Assembly: GCF_014287775.1 (NCBI RefSeq)
Contig: NZ_JACOOZ010000007.1
Span: 130,105 to 194,104 of the forward strand
From: Eubacterium_G segne
GTDB lineage: Bacteria > Bacillota > Clostridia > Lachnospirales > Lachnospiraceae
Reading direction: 5' to 3'
Length of the DNA: 64,000 bases
The notes under the pieces were generated by a model, which saw nothing but the letters and a program-made list of their open reading frames with translations, was not told where the DNA came from and searched no databases. Position 1 is the stretch's first letter. Every line of letters starts with the position of its first letter. The translations under genes and the position numbers were made by a program. Below, one piece after another: positions 44,637 to 54,089 of the stretch.

Positions 44637-44945
44637 TTATTTAATTTTACTCATTATGTAATCATATACCTCTGTTGGAATCTTATAATAACTTTTATCT
44701 ACACGGCAATATCCATTATTATCGTCCGGTGAATATATTTCCACCATATCTCCTGAGGGTTCAATTTTTAAGTATGCAACGGGAGCTGATTTAAGCTCAA
44801 ATCGGTTAATCTTCTCCCATTTTCCGGTATCCTCCACACTATCTGATGCATTGTCAATGCTGTTGGAATTTTGCTTATTGGTATTTTCCTCATTTTCCAC
44901 TGCCTGTTCATATGCTGACTGTGCCTGAGTAAGCTGTTCCTGCAA
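44637..44945 (-). pseudogene. Probable N-terminally truncated gene: coiled coil plus small domain
   Basis: The frame encodes KLQEQLTQAQSAYEQAVENE-type coiled coil, then a compact segment with YLKIEPSGDMVEIYSPDDNN and YYKIPTEVYDYIMSKIK. The first usable codon is TTG 44945 without a good ribosome site. Coding-like sequence continues upstream (QLEEQLTK) only to a stop at about 44985, and the SRP RNA terminator follows. I read it as the 3' end of a larger gene. Family is unknown. A real short gene with an odd start cannot be excluded. Confidence 0.45.
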
Positions 44946-45038
44946 TTTAGTAAGCTGCTCTTCAAGTTGTGTTTTTGTCTATCCGGTGTTAATAGGGTGT
45001 ATTTTTCGTGAGAATTAAATGAATAAAACCAGGCACAC

Positions 45039-45092
45039 AAAAAGGGAGTTAAAACCAAACAGCTAAATAACTGTTAATGTTCTAACTCCCTT
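45039..45092 (-). terminator. Terminator of the SRP RNA gene
   Basis: GGGAGTTAGAAC and the mirrored arm ending TTTTAACTCCC (complement within 45043-45090), with an inner AACAG/CTGTT pairing, are followed on the minus strand by TTTTTGTG. Confidence 0.85.
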
Positions 45093-45112
45093 ATATGTTT
45101 TATTTTATTAAT

Positions 45113-45373
45113 CCGTGCGGTTTGCTTTGTGAATATCCCATAAGCGTTACCTTTACAGTTAACTCGGTCCAGGCACCCTCATGTCACACGAGATGATCTG
45201 CTTAGTGCTGCTCCATTCCTGACCTGACACGGTTCACAGGACCCCGTTGCATAAGACCCGGACGTCAACATCACTTATAAAGGGCAGCCCTACAAGATAT
45301 ACCCGACACAAACCATCACCCCTGCTATAGCGGATTGCAGGTTCAGGGCGCCGCTACCTCCCCGGCTGCACGG
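45113..45373 (-). ncRNA. ffs: Signal recognition particle RNA, long Gram-positive type
   Basis: About 261 nt on the minus strand. The 5' CCGTGC pairs with the 3' GCACGG. The 5' part has the Alu-domain pattern (GCCGGGGAGGTAGCGGCGCC, CCTGCAATCCGCTATAGCAG). The S-domain apical loop has the conserved GTCAGGTC, GGAATGGAGCAGCACTAAG block. The presence of an Alu domain is typical of Bacillus/Clostridium SRP RNA. Ends are placed by the closing helix. Confidence 0.93.
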
Positions 45374-45406
45374 AAGTGTTATAACAAATTCATTTGTCAG
45401 AAATAC

Positions 45407-45436
45407 AGTATAACCCAATGACTTTTTCTTTGTCAA
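45407..45436 (-). promoter_or_regulatory. Sigma-A promoter of the SRP RNA gene
   Basis: TTGACA (45436-45431), an 18-nt spacer and TATACT (45412-45407), directly after the tadA stop codon. Confidence 0.7.
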
Positions 45437-45886
45437 CTATGATTTTCTAAGATTTCTAAAAAAATCCTTTAAAAGGCTGCTGCATTCTTCTTCTAATATG
45501 CCCTTTTCAATCTCTACCTGATGGTTAAATTTGTCCACCTGCAACAGATTCATAATAGAGCCTGCACATCCTGCCTTTGGATTCATGCATCCTATATATA
45601 CTTTTTTTATTCTTGCCTGAACTATGGCTCCTGCACACATCTGGCACGGCTCAGTGGTAACATACATCTCACAATCATCAAGCCTCCAGTCATCAAGCTT
45701 TTTACTGGCCTTTTTTATGGCATTTAACTCGGCATGGCTTAAAGTATTTTTGTCAACCATTCTTCTGTTATAGCCTCTGCCTATTATTTTATCCTTATAT
45801 ACAATAACGCATCCTATAGGTACCTCACCAATATCCCATGCCTTTTTTGCCTGCTTTATTGCCTCTCTCATGTACTTTTCTTTCAT
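45437..45886 (-). CDS. tadA: tRNA-specific adenosine deaminase
   Basis: TadA converts A34 to inosine in tRNA-Arg(ACG). The 149-residue protein has the deaminase zinc motif: HAE (LSHAELNAIKKASKKL) near residue 52 and PCQMCAGAIVQARI near residue 80. DIGEVPIGCVIV lies near the start. Length is normal. The gene sits directly upstream of the SRP RNA, a frequent neighbour in Firmicutes. Confidence 0.94.
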   Translation of the reverse strand: MKEKYMREAIKQAKKAWDIGEVPIGCVIVYKDKIIGRGYNRRMVDKNTLSHAELNAIKKASKKLDDWRLDDCEMYVTTEPCQMCAGAIVQARIKKVYIGCMNPKAGCAGSIMNLLQVDKFNHQVEIEKGILEEECSSLLKDFFRNLRKS

Positions 45887-45928
45887 CTTAATATTCCATC
45901 TGATATTTTATATAAACTTTTAACATAT

Positions 45929-46318
45929 TTATCCCACATATCTTACCTGATAACCGGCTCTTTTGCCTTCCTCCATATCAGCCCTGAATTCTCCACCTTC
46001 GTACTCATTACTAAATATGTATATTCCTGCTATTTCCTCCATGGAAAATCCGTTTTGTTCTAATTCATTCTTATCTACCTTTATGGTGTACATGGAATTT
46101 TCCACCACAGGATTTAAGGAACCAATTTTGTATCCCTTCTTACTTCCATAACGGTATAAGTAAATATTAACAAACTCTGCAAGATATCCCTTTGGTATTT
46201 TTAAAGTAAGATTAAATTTACAGGTAGTGTCCTTTTCCTTACATTCCACAAATCCTACATTCCTTACTTTTCTTCCGTTTACATAATAATAAATATACAA
46301 TAACTTCCTATTATTCAT
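45929..46318 (-). CDS. Uncharacterised 129-residue protein
   Basis: I do not recognise this gene. The product is predicted soluble, rich in Tyr and beta-prone sequence (KLLYIYYYVNGRKVRNVGF, FVNIYLYRYGSKKGYKIG), with an acidic-basic tail ending GYQVRYVG. No signal peptide or catalytic motif is seen. It starts at ATG 46318 after GTGAGG and lies between the GH18 lipoprotein gene and tadA, possibly in one transcript. Confidence 0.6.
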   Translation of the reverse strand: MNNRKLLYIYYYVNGRKVRNVGFVECKEKDTTCKFNLTLKIPKGYLAEFVNIYLYRYGSKKGYKIGSLNPVVENSMYTIKVDKNELEQNGFSMEEIAGIYIFSNEYEGGEFRADMEEGKRAGYQVRYVG

Positions 46319-46372
46319 TTTTGCCTCACTCCTTCACTGAATTATATGAGGCAAAAATGTAAATTATAACTA

Positions 46373-48151
46373 TTATTTAAAATATTCTGAAATTGTTTTC
46401 CAGATGCCGTCCTCTTCCTGACCTAATGACCAGTAAGCAGCTCCTCCTAATTTGTACTTATTCATTAATTCCAGCCTTGACTTAACTGATGTTTCATCCT
46501 CAAGCCAAATCATGAAAGTACTGCTTCCCTTTGTATACGTTACAAAATTCTGTCCTGTAGTTTCGTCAAAAGCCGGCTTAACTCCTGCAGCCTTGTATTC
46601 TTTCTTTGCGGCATTCATTCCAACAGCCTTGCTTGATAAATAATAATTTCCATTTGCTGCATCTTCAATAAGCTTTCCTGAACCATCTGCATTGCCATCC
46701 TCTTCACTTTTTGTTTCCCAGATTCTTGTATAAAACGGCATTCCATTTATTACTCTGTCAGAATTTCCTGTTTCTTCCAAAGTATCTTTAATTGAATTTT
46801 GTGCATAAGACATAGATGACACTGAACCTGCCTCATCACTTGCAGAAGTATGTTCATCATAATTCATTATAATCAAATAATCCACTAATTTAATCTGCTG
46901 CTTTCTGTCATAATAGGCACTCCATTTAGATGGTGCATAATTATCTACCGAAAGAACTTTTTTAGCAGCCCTACACTCAATGGATAATTCCCTAAGGAAC
47001 TGAAGATAGTCATCAATAATCTCTTCTGTTATATATTCAAAGTCAATATTAACGCCGTCTAGTTCATAACTGTCTGCAAAATACATTATATTGTTAATAA
47101 ATTTCTTTCTAAGAGCAGTTGATGTTAATACCTTCTTTGTAAGTTTCCTGTCTGTAAAGTCATTAACTAACGCCCACACCTGCATTCCCTTTTTATGGGC
47201 TTTTTCCACATAATTTAAATCTGCAAGGGATGACAGATTTCCGTTTTTATCCACCAATGAAAACCATGTAGGGGAAATAACATTTACCCCTTTAACATTT
47301 GCTGTCAGTTCATCAAAGTTGTTATTGGCATTCTGATTATATATCTGATTCCATGCCAGACTCACCTTTGTATCTAATGTTACATGAGTGTATGTATCAT
47401 CGTCATTTTTAAATGAAACCTCCTGAGTTCCACTATCATTTAACTCCGATACGGGAATGTATCCGATATAGCCGTTTTCTGTTCGTACTTTATCCCAGTT
47501 CTTGCCACTTTCTATAACCGTAACCTTTGTTCCCTTTGAAATTTCTTTTACTATAAGGTTCTGGTAATCACCTTTAGTACGCATTTCAATATTACTGTCA
47601 GTAGTCATTATATTTTTCTTTCCACTTTTATATGTAATACTTAAAATAGCCGGTGCATCACCTTCTGCCTTAGTTAATTTATAATTAATATCTACAAACT
47701 TTTTAACGGTTTCTATATTTATATAGCATTTTTTATTTTCTTTAATGCAGGTTGTATAATTAACCTTTTCCTTGTCTATAACATTTTCATTAAGAGGCAT
47801 TTCATAGGAAGTTGTTGCGTTGGTAAACATTAAACTCCCATTGCTTTTATCATAGTAAAATCTTGGGTCTATATTGTCTTTAACCATATCAATGCTTACA
47901 AATACATCTGCATCCTTCATAATTCCGTACTGTTCGCTATATTTATCCTCTAATGCAACTGCCACTACACTGTCACCGCTTTTGGTAGTGTAATTAACAT
48001 CCTTGCCATTGTCATCTTCATAGGTAAGTCCCATATACCATTTTAAATCCACTTTTCCATCATTAGTCTTTCTAAACATATCACATCCTGATAAAACAAA
48101 CGCTGAAATCACTAATGCGGTAAGTGCAATATATCTTACGTTTTTTCTCAC
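46373..48151 (-). CDS. GH18-family lipoprotein with SH3-like domain
   Basis: The 592-residue protein has a lipoprotein signal (lipobox LSGC at residues 20-23). Beta-rich sequence follows, then an SH3b-like domain at about residues 195-240 (IEMRTKGDYQNLIVKEISKG, WDKVRTENGYIGYIPVSEL), then a GH18 barrel from about 275. The catalytic strand reads DGVNIDFEY near residue 371: the final Glu is kept, while the middle Asp of DGxDxDxE is Asn. This layout matches spore cortex-lytic or peptidoglycan N-acetylglucosaminidase proteins of the YaaH/SleL group, here anchored to the membrane. Confidence 0.85.
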   Translation of the reverse strand: MRKNVRYIALTALVISAFVLSGCDMFRKTNDGKVDLKWYMGLTYEDDNGKDVNYTTKSGDSVVAVALEDKYSEQYGIMKDADVFVSIDMVKDNIDPRFYYDKSNGSLMFTNATTSYEMPLNENVIDKEKVNYTTCIKENKKCYINIETVKKFVDINYKLTKAEGDAPAILSITYKSGKKNIMTTDSNIEMRTKGDYQNLIVKEISKGTKVTVIESGKNWDKVRTENGYIGYIPVSELNDSGTQEVSFKNDDDTYTHVTLDTKVSLAWNQIYNQNANNNFDELTANVKGVNVISPTWFSLVDKNGNLSSLADLNYVEKAHKKGMQVWALVNDFTDRKLTKKVLTSTALRKKFINNIMYFADSYELDGVNIDFEYITEEIIDDYLQFLRELSIECRAAKKVLSVDNYAPSKWSAYYDRKQQIKLVDYLIIMNYDEHTSASDEAGSVSSMSYAQNSIKDTLEETGNSDRVINGMPFYTRIWETKSEEDGNADGSGKLIEDAANGNYYLSSKAVGMNAAKKEYKAAGVKPAFDETTGQNFVTYTKGSSTFMIWLEDETSVKSRLELMNKYKLGGAAYWSLGQEEDGIWKTISEYFK

Positions 48152-48606
48152 TGTAATTCCTCCTTATAATAAATGTAATGCCCCTACCTTTAATCAGAGG
48201 CATTTCGTCGGAAATGTCCCATAAATGGAACATAACACTTTTATCATACCATAAATAAAAAAGACTGCATACAGTATTTTCCCTTACATATGAAAACTTC
48301 TGCACTATAATAGTACAGAAGTCTACATTCATGGGGAAACCATAAACTTTCTTGTGAAATACTAATTTTAGTTATTGTTATGCTATGTTTCCGTATTATT
48401 CATTTAACCTTAAACCGATTATATCATATTGTTTATATATTGCAACCTATTTTTTGTAACAGCTATGCCTGTGGATTCGAGCTGGGATGGCTGAGCTGTA
48501 ACTGTATCGCATGGCTAAGCTGTTACCATTTTTAAAAATTTTGTCATACTTTGTACATTTTTACAGTATATATATTGTACTTGTAAGATATTGCTAACCT
48601 AAAATC
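48152..48606. other. Intergenic region with several inverted repeats, no gene seen
   Basis: Three structures stand out. TGTCCCAT-AA-ATGGAACA (about 48215-48232) and a 27-bp near-perfect palindrome (ACTTCTG...CAGAAGT, 48296-48322) lie on the GH18 side and look like operator-type sites. GTAACAGCTATGCC (48456-48469) can pair with either of two near-repeats, GGCTGAGCTGTAAC (48489-48502) or GGCTAAGCTGTTAC (48513-48526), the latter followed by ATTTTT. No convincing open reading frame is present. Confidence 0.5.
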
Positions 48607-48635
48607 TTTACACTTTTAGGTTTATTGGATATACT
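48596..48635 (+). promoter_or_regulatory. mecA promoter overlapped by an inverted repeat
   Basis: TTTACA (48607-48612), a 17-nt spacer and TATACT (48630-48635) form a good sigma-A promoter. AACCTAAAA (48596-48604) and TTTTAGGTT (48614-48622) form a perfect 9-bp inverted repeat that brackets the -35 hexamer, the position of a repressor operator. Confidence 0.6.
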
Positions 48636-48691
48636 AGTATCATAAATGTTTTTGTATTATAACGAATCTATTCGAATGAGAGGTGATTTTT

Positions 48692-49468
48692 ATGAAAATT
48701 GAAAAAATCAATGACAATCAGATTCGCTGTACCTTAACCAGGGAGGACCTTGAGGATCGTGACATTACAATAAGTGAGTTGGCATACGGTTCCATGAAGA
48801 TTAAAGAACTTTTTCAGGACATGATGCGTCAGGCAAATGATGATTTTGGTTTTGATGTTAGTAACATTCCGTTAATGGTAGAAGCCACACCGATTCCTTC
48901 TGATGGTATTGTTCTGGTTATAACTAAGGTTCCTAATCAGGATGAGGATGGTCATCACTATCCTTCATTGTTTTCCAACGGTTTTCCTGAGGAATTAAAG
49001 GAAAAAATTAAGGAAAGCTTATATGCACATTTTGGTGATGCAGGGGTTGAACTTGATGATTTTGATGAAATAATAGAGGATTCTTTAGATGACTACGATG
49101 ACGAAGCTCCTTTAGATGAGGAATCTTCTTTAGATAAAGATAATAATCAGCCTAAATTAGAGGAATATTCAGTCCATCTTCTTTCTTCTTATGATGATTT
49201 GAATGTTTTAATTGATTTAGCAGGAATTTTAAATGATGAATTTTCAGGTGAAAGTTCCCTATATAAGTCTCCTTTAGATGGCAGATATTATCTTAACGTT
49301 CTTTTTACTTCAAAAGACGAATTTTTTGTAGCAAGGGCCAGAGGACTTATTTCAGAATACGGCAGGACCGAAGATGTGACGGCTTTTAAACCGGCATATC
49401 TTAATGAGCATTATGAAGTAATTATTGCAGATCATGCTGTTGAGAAGCTGGCTTCTATTGCCTATTAA
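48692..49468 (+). CDS. mecA: Adaptor protein MecA
   Basis: MecA delivers substrates to the ClpC ATPase for ClpP degradation. The 258-residue protein has the N-terminal substrate-binding domain (MKIEKINDNQIRCTLTREDL), an acidic linker (DSLDDYDDEAPLDEESSLDK) and the C-terminal ClpC-binding domain (SLYKSPLDGRYYLNVLF, EYGRTEDVTAFKPAYLNEH). The frame opens at GTG 48683, but AGAGGTG there is the ribosome site for ATG 48692. It is monocistronic, between its own promoter and terminator. Confidence 0.92.
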   Translation: MKIEKINDNQIRCTLTREDLEDRDITISELAYGSMKIKELFQDMMRQANDDFGFDVSNIPLMVEATPIPSDGIVLVITKVPNQDEDGHHYPSLFSNGFPEELKEKIKESLYAHFGDAGVELDDFDEIIEDSLDDYDDEAPLDEESSLDKDNNQPKLEEYSVHLLSSYDDLNVLIDLAGILNDEFSGESSLYKSPLDGRYYLNVLFTSKDEFFVARARGLISEYGRTEDVTAFKPAYLNEHYEVIIADHAVEKLASIAY

Positions 49469-49480
49469 TTATAACCAAAA

Positions 49481-49527
49481 ATAACCGGGTTCTAACGATT
49501 TCAAATCGTTAATGCCCGGTTATTTTT
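49481..49527. terminator. Bidirectional terminator after mecA
   Basis: AATAACCGGG and CCCGGTTATT with an inner AACGATT/AATCGTT pairing (49481-49527), followed by TTTTT on the plus strand and by T residues on the minus strand. It lies between the convergent mecA and methyltransferase genes. Confidence 0.88.
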
Positions 49528-49545
49528 ATGTTAATTATATTTCAT

Positions 49546-50331
49546 CTATTGTATTTTGTCCCTGACAGCTTTTGCTTCATACATAAGAATTGCCGTGGCA
49601 ATTGCTGCATTTAATGATTCCACCTTTCCTTCCATAGGTATCTTTATAAGTCTATCCGCCTTTTGTGACACTTCCTGACTAAGGCCCCTTGCCTCGTTGC
49701 CAATTAGCAGTGCAACATCCCTGTTAAACACACCGTTGTGGTACAAATCCCCCTTTAGATGTGCTGCGTAGGTTGTAATACCCCCTTGTTTTAACTTGTC
49801 TATGTCCTCCGGCAAATTATGGGAAATGGCAAAAGGAACCCTGAATATGGAACCCATAGTTGAACGTATTACCTTTGGGTTATATATATCTGCACAATCA
49901 CTGCTCATTATTATGCCTGAAATTCCTGCTCCCTCACCGGTTCTCACAATTGTTCCCAAATTTCCCGGATCCTGCAACCGGTCTAATACCACAATACAGC
50001 TGCCATTTTTATTACGTTTTTCAATTATATCCTCTACGGTATATTTTTTTTGCTTTACTATGGCTAAAACTCCCTGCGGTGTAACAGTATCTGATATTTT
50101 TTTAAATATGTTATCACTTACTATATTGTAGCTATAGCCTTTAAGACTGTCCTTGTTTTCTTTTTCAAAACTTTCTGAAACATAAATCTCTTTCAGTTCG
50201 TCCCTTGGGACCTCCAAAAACATCTTAATGCCTTCTACCGTAAACAACCCGGTGGATTTTCGCACTTTAGACTTTTCTTTAAGACTTATAATATTTTTTA
50301 TATGAGCATTTGTAGCTGATGTAATTAGCAT
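49546..50331 (-). CDS. TrmH/SpoU-family RNA 2'-O-methyltransferase
   Basis: The 261-residue SPOUT enzyme has the N-terminal substrate-binding domain (KSTGLFTVEGIKMFLE) and the knotted catalytic domain with motif 1 LDRLQDPGNLGTIVRTGEG near residue 113. Motif 2 (LLIGNEARGLS) lies near residue 208 and motif 3 (KIPMEGKVESLNAAIATAI) near residue 230. It most resembles rRNA methyltransferases of the YsgA/RlmB type; the target nucleotide is not evident. Confidence 0.9.
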   Translation of the reverse strand: MLITSATNAHIKNIISLKEKSKVRKSTGLFTVEGIKMFLEVPRDELKEIYVSESFEKENKDSLKGYSYNIVSDNIFKKISDTVTPQGVLAIVKQKKYTVEDIIEKRNKNGSCIVVLDRLQDPGNLGTIVRTGEGAGISGIIMSSDCADIYNPKVIRSTMGSIFRVPFAISHNLPEDIDKLKQGGITTYAAHLKGDLYHNGVFNRDVALLIGNEARGLSQEVSQKADRLIKIPMEGKVESLNAAIATAILMYEAKAVRDKIQ

Positions 50332-50349
50332 ATCCTAATCTCCCATTTT

Positions 50350-53300
50350 TTACTGAAGAAGCTTTACTAAATCCTCTCCGTAGATTTCCTTTAATTTTTC
50401 AACAAAATTCTTATTGGCATCTACCCTGTACTGTGCCGGCATCATTTTTCTCTGACGCTCCTTCGCCAATGCTATCATAACTCTGTCATTTCCTTTATTT
50501 TCAGATAAAAGACTGATTAACTTCTGTTCCCCGGCAATATAGGCTTCCTTATCCTTAAAGGCTATCCAAAGCTCTGACGGAACCTGAACAAACTCTTTTA
50601 TTTCACTTGCCTTAACCTTTCCCGGAGCATTTTCCTGTATATCTGCCTCTCCTGTGATAAATATTTTTCTGCCTTCCATTAGAATTTCCCTATATTTATC
50701 AAATTCTCTTGGAAAAACAACGATTTCCACAGTTCCCACTAAATCTTCCAAAGTTAAAAACGCCATCTGTTCTCCACGCTTTGTGAATTTTCTCGTTACA
50801 GTGGTTATTATACCTCCTACCGTAACCCGGCTTTTGTCCTTTATTTTATAACTTTCCCCTTCTTCAGGAACAGCAAAATCAAGACTCATATTTGTAATAA
50901 CACGTTTCCACTTTTCTTCCATGTCAGATAGAGGATGACCACTGGCATATATTCCAATAACTTCCTTTTCAAATTCAAGCTTCTGGTCATTATCATATTC
51001 ACCAACATTTGGCATTTGCATTTTGTAATTCTTTTTCTGGTCCTCATCGGCAATGTCAAACAATGACATTTGTCCCTGCATGGTATCTTTTTTATCCTGG
51101 TTTACACTGTCCACAATCTGAACATAAACCATCATCATCTGCTTTCTCGTGGCACCAAATGAATCAAAGGCTCCCGCCTTAATGAAATTTTCAATGGCTC
51201 TTTTATTTACTCCAAGAGGTGCTGTCCTTGAAATGAAATCTTCAAGGTCTTTATATATTCCACGAGCCTCTCTTTCAGCTACTATATTGTCGATAACAGC
51301 TTTTCCTACATTTTTTATTGCTGTAAGACCATATCTGATACTGTCTCCTTTAGCTGAAAATCCGCTTTCACCTTCATTTATGTCCGGTGGCAAAATTTTT
51401 ATTCCCATGGAGCGACAGGAATATACATATTCTGCTACCTTGTCAGTCATATCCATAACTGACGACAACATCGCTGCCATAAATTCAGCAGTATAATAAT
51501 ATTTAAGGTACGCTGTCTGGTATGTAACCACAGCATATGCCGCAGCATGGGACTTGTTAAAGGCATACTGGGCAAAATCCGTCATTTCGTCGTATATTTT
51601 ATTGGCAATTGACTCGCTTATTCCATTGTTTACACATCCCTTGATGTTTTCTGGCTCGTCACCGTAAACAAAAACCTTTCGCTCCTTTGCCATAACATCC
51701 GCTTTTTTCTTTGACATTGCTCTTCTTAACAAATCGCTTCGTCCCAGAGAAAATCCTGCCAGGTCACGGACTATCTGCATTACCTGTTCCTGATAAACGA
51801 TACATCCGTAGGTTGGCTCTAATATACTCTCAAGTTGAGGACAATCGTAGGTTACGCTGTCTGCATTATTTTTTCCCTCAATATATTTTGGAATGAAATC
51901 CATCGGTCCCGGTCTGTACAAAGAAATTCCCGCTATAATATCTTCAAGGCTTTCAGGTTTTAATTCCTTCATGAAGCTTTTCATTCCGCTGCTTTCTAGC
52001 TGGAATATTCCTTCTGTATTTCCGGTACCAATATAGTGAAGTACATTTTTATCTGAATAATCTATTTTGTTTAAATCAATATCAAGACCTCTGTTTTTCT
52101 TAATGAATCTTAGGGCATTTTGTATAACCGTAAGGTTTCTAAGACCTAAAAAGTCCATTTTCAAAAGTCCCAGTTCCTCTAATGTTGTCATTATGTACTG
52201 GGTAGTTATGGAGCCGTCTGAGGCTCTGGACAAAGGTACATATTCATCTACCGGCTTTCCGCAAATAACAACCCCCGCCGCATGCATGGATGCGTGTCTT
52301 GGGAGTCCCTCAAGTCTTTTTGACATATCAATAAGATACTTTACATCCGAATCCCCTTCATATAAATCCCTTAATTCCTTGCTTTGCTTTAATGCTATAT
52401 CAAGAGTCATATGGAGATCATTTGGTATCATTTTGGCAATGGCATCTGCCTGGGCATAAGGCATATCAAGTACCCTGGCCACATCACGTATTACTCCCTT
52501 TGCCTTCAGTGTTCCAAAGGTTACAATCTGTGCCACATGGTCTTTTCCATATTTTCTTCCTACATAATCAATAACTTCCTGTCTTCTTTCAATACAGAAG
52601 TCCACGTCAATATCAGGCATGGAAACTCTTTCAGGATTAAGGAATCGCTCAAAAATCAGATTATATCTCATTGGCTCTATATCTGTAATCTCAAGGCAAT
52701 AAGACACAATGCTTCCTGCTGCAGAGCCTCTTCCCGGGCCTACGGCAATTCCGCTGGATTTGGCAAAATGAATAAAATCCCATACAATAAGGAAATATTC
52801 AATGTAACCCATACTTTTTATTGTATTAAGTTCATAATTAAGTCTGTCTTCTAATTCTTCCCTGGAAAGCTTACAGTTTTCGTCCTTTTCACCTTTAAAC
52901 ACCGGATATCTTTTATGTAAACCATTTTCACATAATTCCTTTAAATATGTCCATGATGTATACCCCTTTGGGACAGGGAAACTTGGGATTTTAGTTACTC
53001 CAAATTCAAAGGTTACATTACAACGCTTAGCTATTTTTTCTGTATTTTCCAAAGCCTGGGGAGCATACTTAAATAAATCCGCCATTTCCTCAGGAGATTT
53101 TAAATAGTATTGTCCCCCTTCATATCTCATTCTGTCTTCATCAGACTTCTTTTTTCCTGTCTGAATACACAATAAAATATCGTGGGCTTCCACATCATCT
53201 GCATAAGTGTAATGAACGTCATTGGTACATACTAAGTCCACTCCCAATTCATCACTTAATCTTAAAAGCTGCTGATTAACAGTTTTTTGCTCCAAAATAC

Positions 53301-53835
53301 CATGATCCTGTAATTCCAAAAAATAATTATCCTTACCAAATATATCTAAGTATCTAAGTGCTGCCTCTTTTCCTGCCTGATAATCCCCTCTTGCAAGAAA
53401 TCTCTGGACTTCTCCTGCAAGACAGGCACTAAGGCATATAATTCCTTCGTGAAACTCCCTTAATACTTCATAATCTACTCTGGGCTTATAGTAAAAACCA
53501 TCTACAAATCCCTTAGATACTATTTTGCATAAATTAGCATATCCTTTATTATTTTCTGCAAGCAAAATAAGGTGATAGTACCTGTCCTCACCTGCATTTG
53601 CTTCTTTATCAAATCTTGAACCGGGAGCTACATACACCTCACAACCTATTATGGGTTTTATGCCGTTAGCCAACGCCGCACGGTAAAAATCTATTGCCCC
53701 ATACATTACGCCATGGTCTGTAATGGCAAGACTATCCATTCCCAGCTCTTTAGCTCTCTTAGTTATTTCTTTTATTTTACTTGAACCGTCTAACAAACTA
53801 AACTCTGTATGGACGTGTAAATGTGTAAAACTCAT
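50350..53835 (-). CDS. dnaE: DNA polymerase III alpha subunit
   Basis: The 1161-residue replicative polymerase has an N-terminal PHP domain (THLHVHTEFSLLDGS), the polymerase core with MPDIDVDFCIERRQEVI and GPGRGSAAGSIVSY, the FNKSHAAAYAVVTYQTAY fingers block, a helix-hairpin-helix near residue 860, and an OB domain. This is the DnaE1/DnaE3 layout. The frame opens at ATG 53865 without a ribosome site; ATG 53835 follows AGCAGG and begins MSFTHLHVHTEFS as in homologs, so I use it. Confidence 0.95.
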   Translation of the reverse strand: MSFTHLHVHTEFSLLDGSSKIKEITKRAKELGMDSLAITDHGVMYGAIDFYRAALANGIKPIIGCEVYVAPGSRFDKEANAGEDRYYHLILLAENNKGYANLCKIVSKGFVDGFYYKPRVDYEVLREFHEGIICLSACLAGEVQRFLARGDYQAGKEAALRYLDIFGKDNYFLELQDHGILEQKTVNQQLLRLSDELGVDLVCTNDVHYTYADDVEAHDILLCIQTGKKKSDEDRMRYEGGQYYLKSPEEMADLFKYAPQALENTEKIAKRCNVTFEFGVTKIPSFPVPKGYTSWTYLKELCENGLHKRYPVFKGEKDENCKLSREELEDRLNYELNTIKSMGYIEYFLIVWDFIHFAKSSGIAVGPGRGSAAGSIVSYCLEITDIEPMRYNLIFERFLNPERVSMPDIDVDFCIERRQEVIDYVGRKYGKDHVAQIVTFGTLKAKGVIRDVARVLDMPYAQADAIAKMIPNDLHMTLDIALKQSKELRDLYEGDSDVKYLIDMSKRLEGLPRHASMHAAGVVICGKPVDEYVPLSRASDGSITTQYIMTTLEELGLLKMDFLGLRNLTVIQNALRFIKKNRGLDIDLNKIDYSDKNVLHYIGTGNTEGIFQLESSGMKSFMKELKPESLEDIIAGISLYRPGPMDFIPKYIEGKNNADSVTYDCPQLESILEPTYGCIVYQEQVMQIVRDLAGFSLGRSDLLRRAMSKKKADVMAKERKVFVYGDEPENIKGCVNNGISESIANKIYDEMTDFAQYAFNKSHAAAYAVVTYQTAYLKYYYTAEFMAAMLSSVMDMTDKVAEYVYSCRSMGIKILPPDINEGESGFSAKGDSIRYGLTAIKNVGKAVIDNIVAEREARGIYKDLEDFISRTAPLGVNKRAIENFIKAGAFDSFGATRKQMMMVYVQIVDSVNQDKKDTMQGQMSLFDIADEDQKKNYKMQMPNVGEYDNDQKLEFEKEVIGIYASGHPLSDMEEKWKRVITNMSLDFAVPEEGESYKIKDKSRVTVGGIITTVTRKFTKRGEQMAFLTLEDLVGTVEIVVFPREFDKYREILMEGRKIFITGEADIQENAPGKVKASEIKEFVQVPSELWIAFKDKEAYIAGEQKLISLLSENKGNDRVMIALAKERQRKMMPAQYRVDANKNFVEKLKEIYGEDLVKLLQ

Positions 53836-53976
53836 ATATACCTGCTTTCCTGTCTTTATGCCCATGCATATTTTCTACACCGTCAATTCTAAATACAAGT
53901 ATAACACAGTTTCCCTTCCATTTGGTTATAAAATTCTTAGGTTCATATTTCCGCTTTTTTATAATAATTACTGCAT

Positions 53977-54016
53977 TTTAAAACCCCAGGCCTTAAAAGA
54001 CCCGGGGTTTTAAAAA
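53977..54016. terminator. Hairpin in the dnaE upstream region
   Basis: TTTTAAAACCCCAGG pairs with the mirrored CCCGGGGTTTTAAAA (53977-54016). It lies in the 435-bp gap between crh and dnaE, downstream of a candidate dnaE promoter, so it may be an attenuator or old terminator. Nothing else gene-like is seen in the gap. Confidence 0.5.
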
Positions 54017-54089
54017 ATTATATAGAGAAAAACATTCAAAGATAGTTAATATGCTAATAATATTTTTTTGCTTTTCATTTGTTAGTATT

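Noticed and set aside
44768..45058. 96-codon minus-strand frame overlapping the small fragment
   Set aside because: It runs through the SRP terminator region and has low-complexity, non-protein-like composition. The other frame has the better coding signal.
46373..48151. GH18 protein as inactive because of the DGVNIDFE motif
   Set aside because: The proton-donor Glu is present and an Asn at the middle Asp occurs in some active or spore-lytic members. Loss of activity cannot be claimed.
48081..48332. 83-codon minus-strand frame upstream of the GH18 gene
   Set aside because: It overlaps the GH18 signal peptide in another frame and spans the inverted repeats. No ribosome site or protein-like pattern is present.
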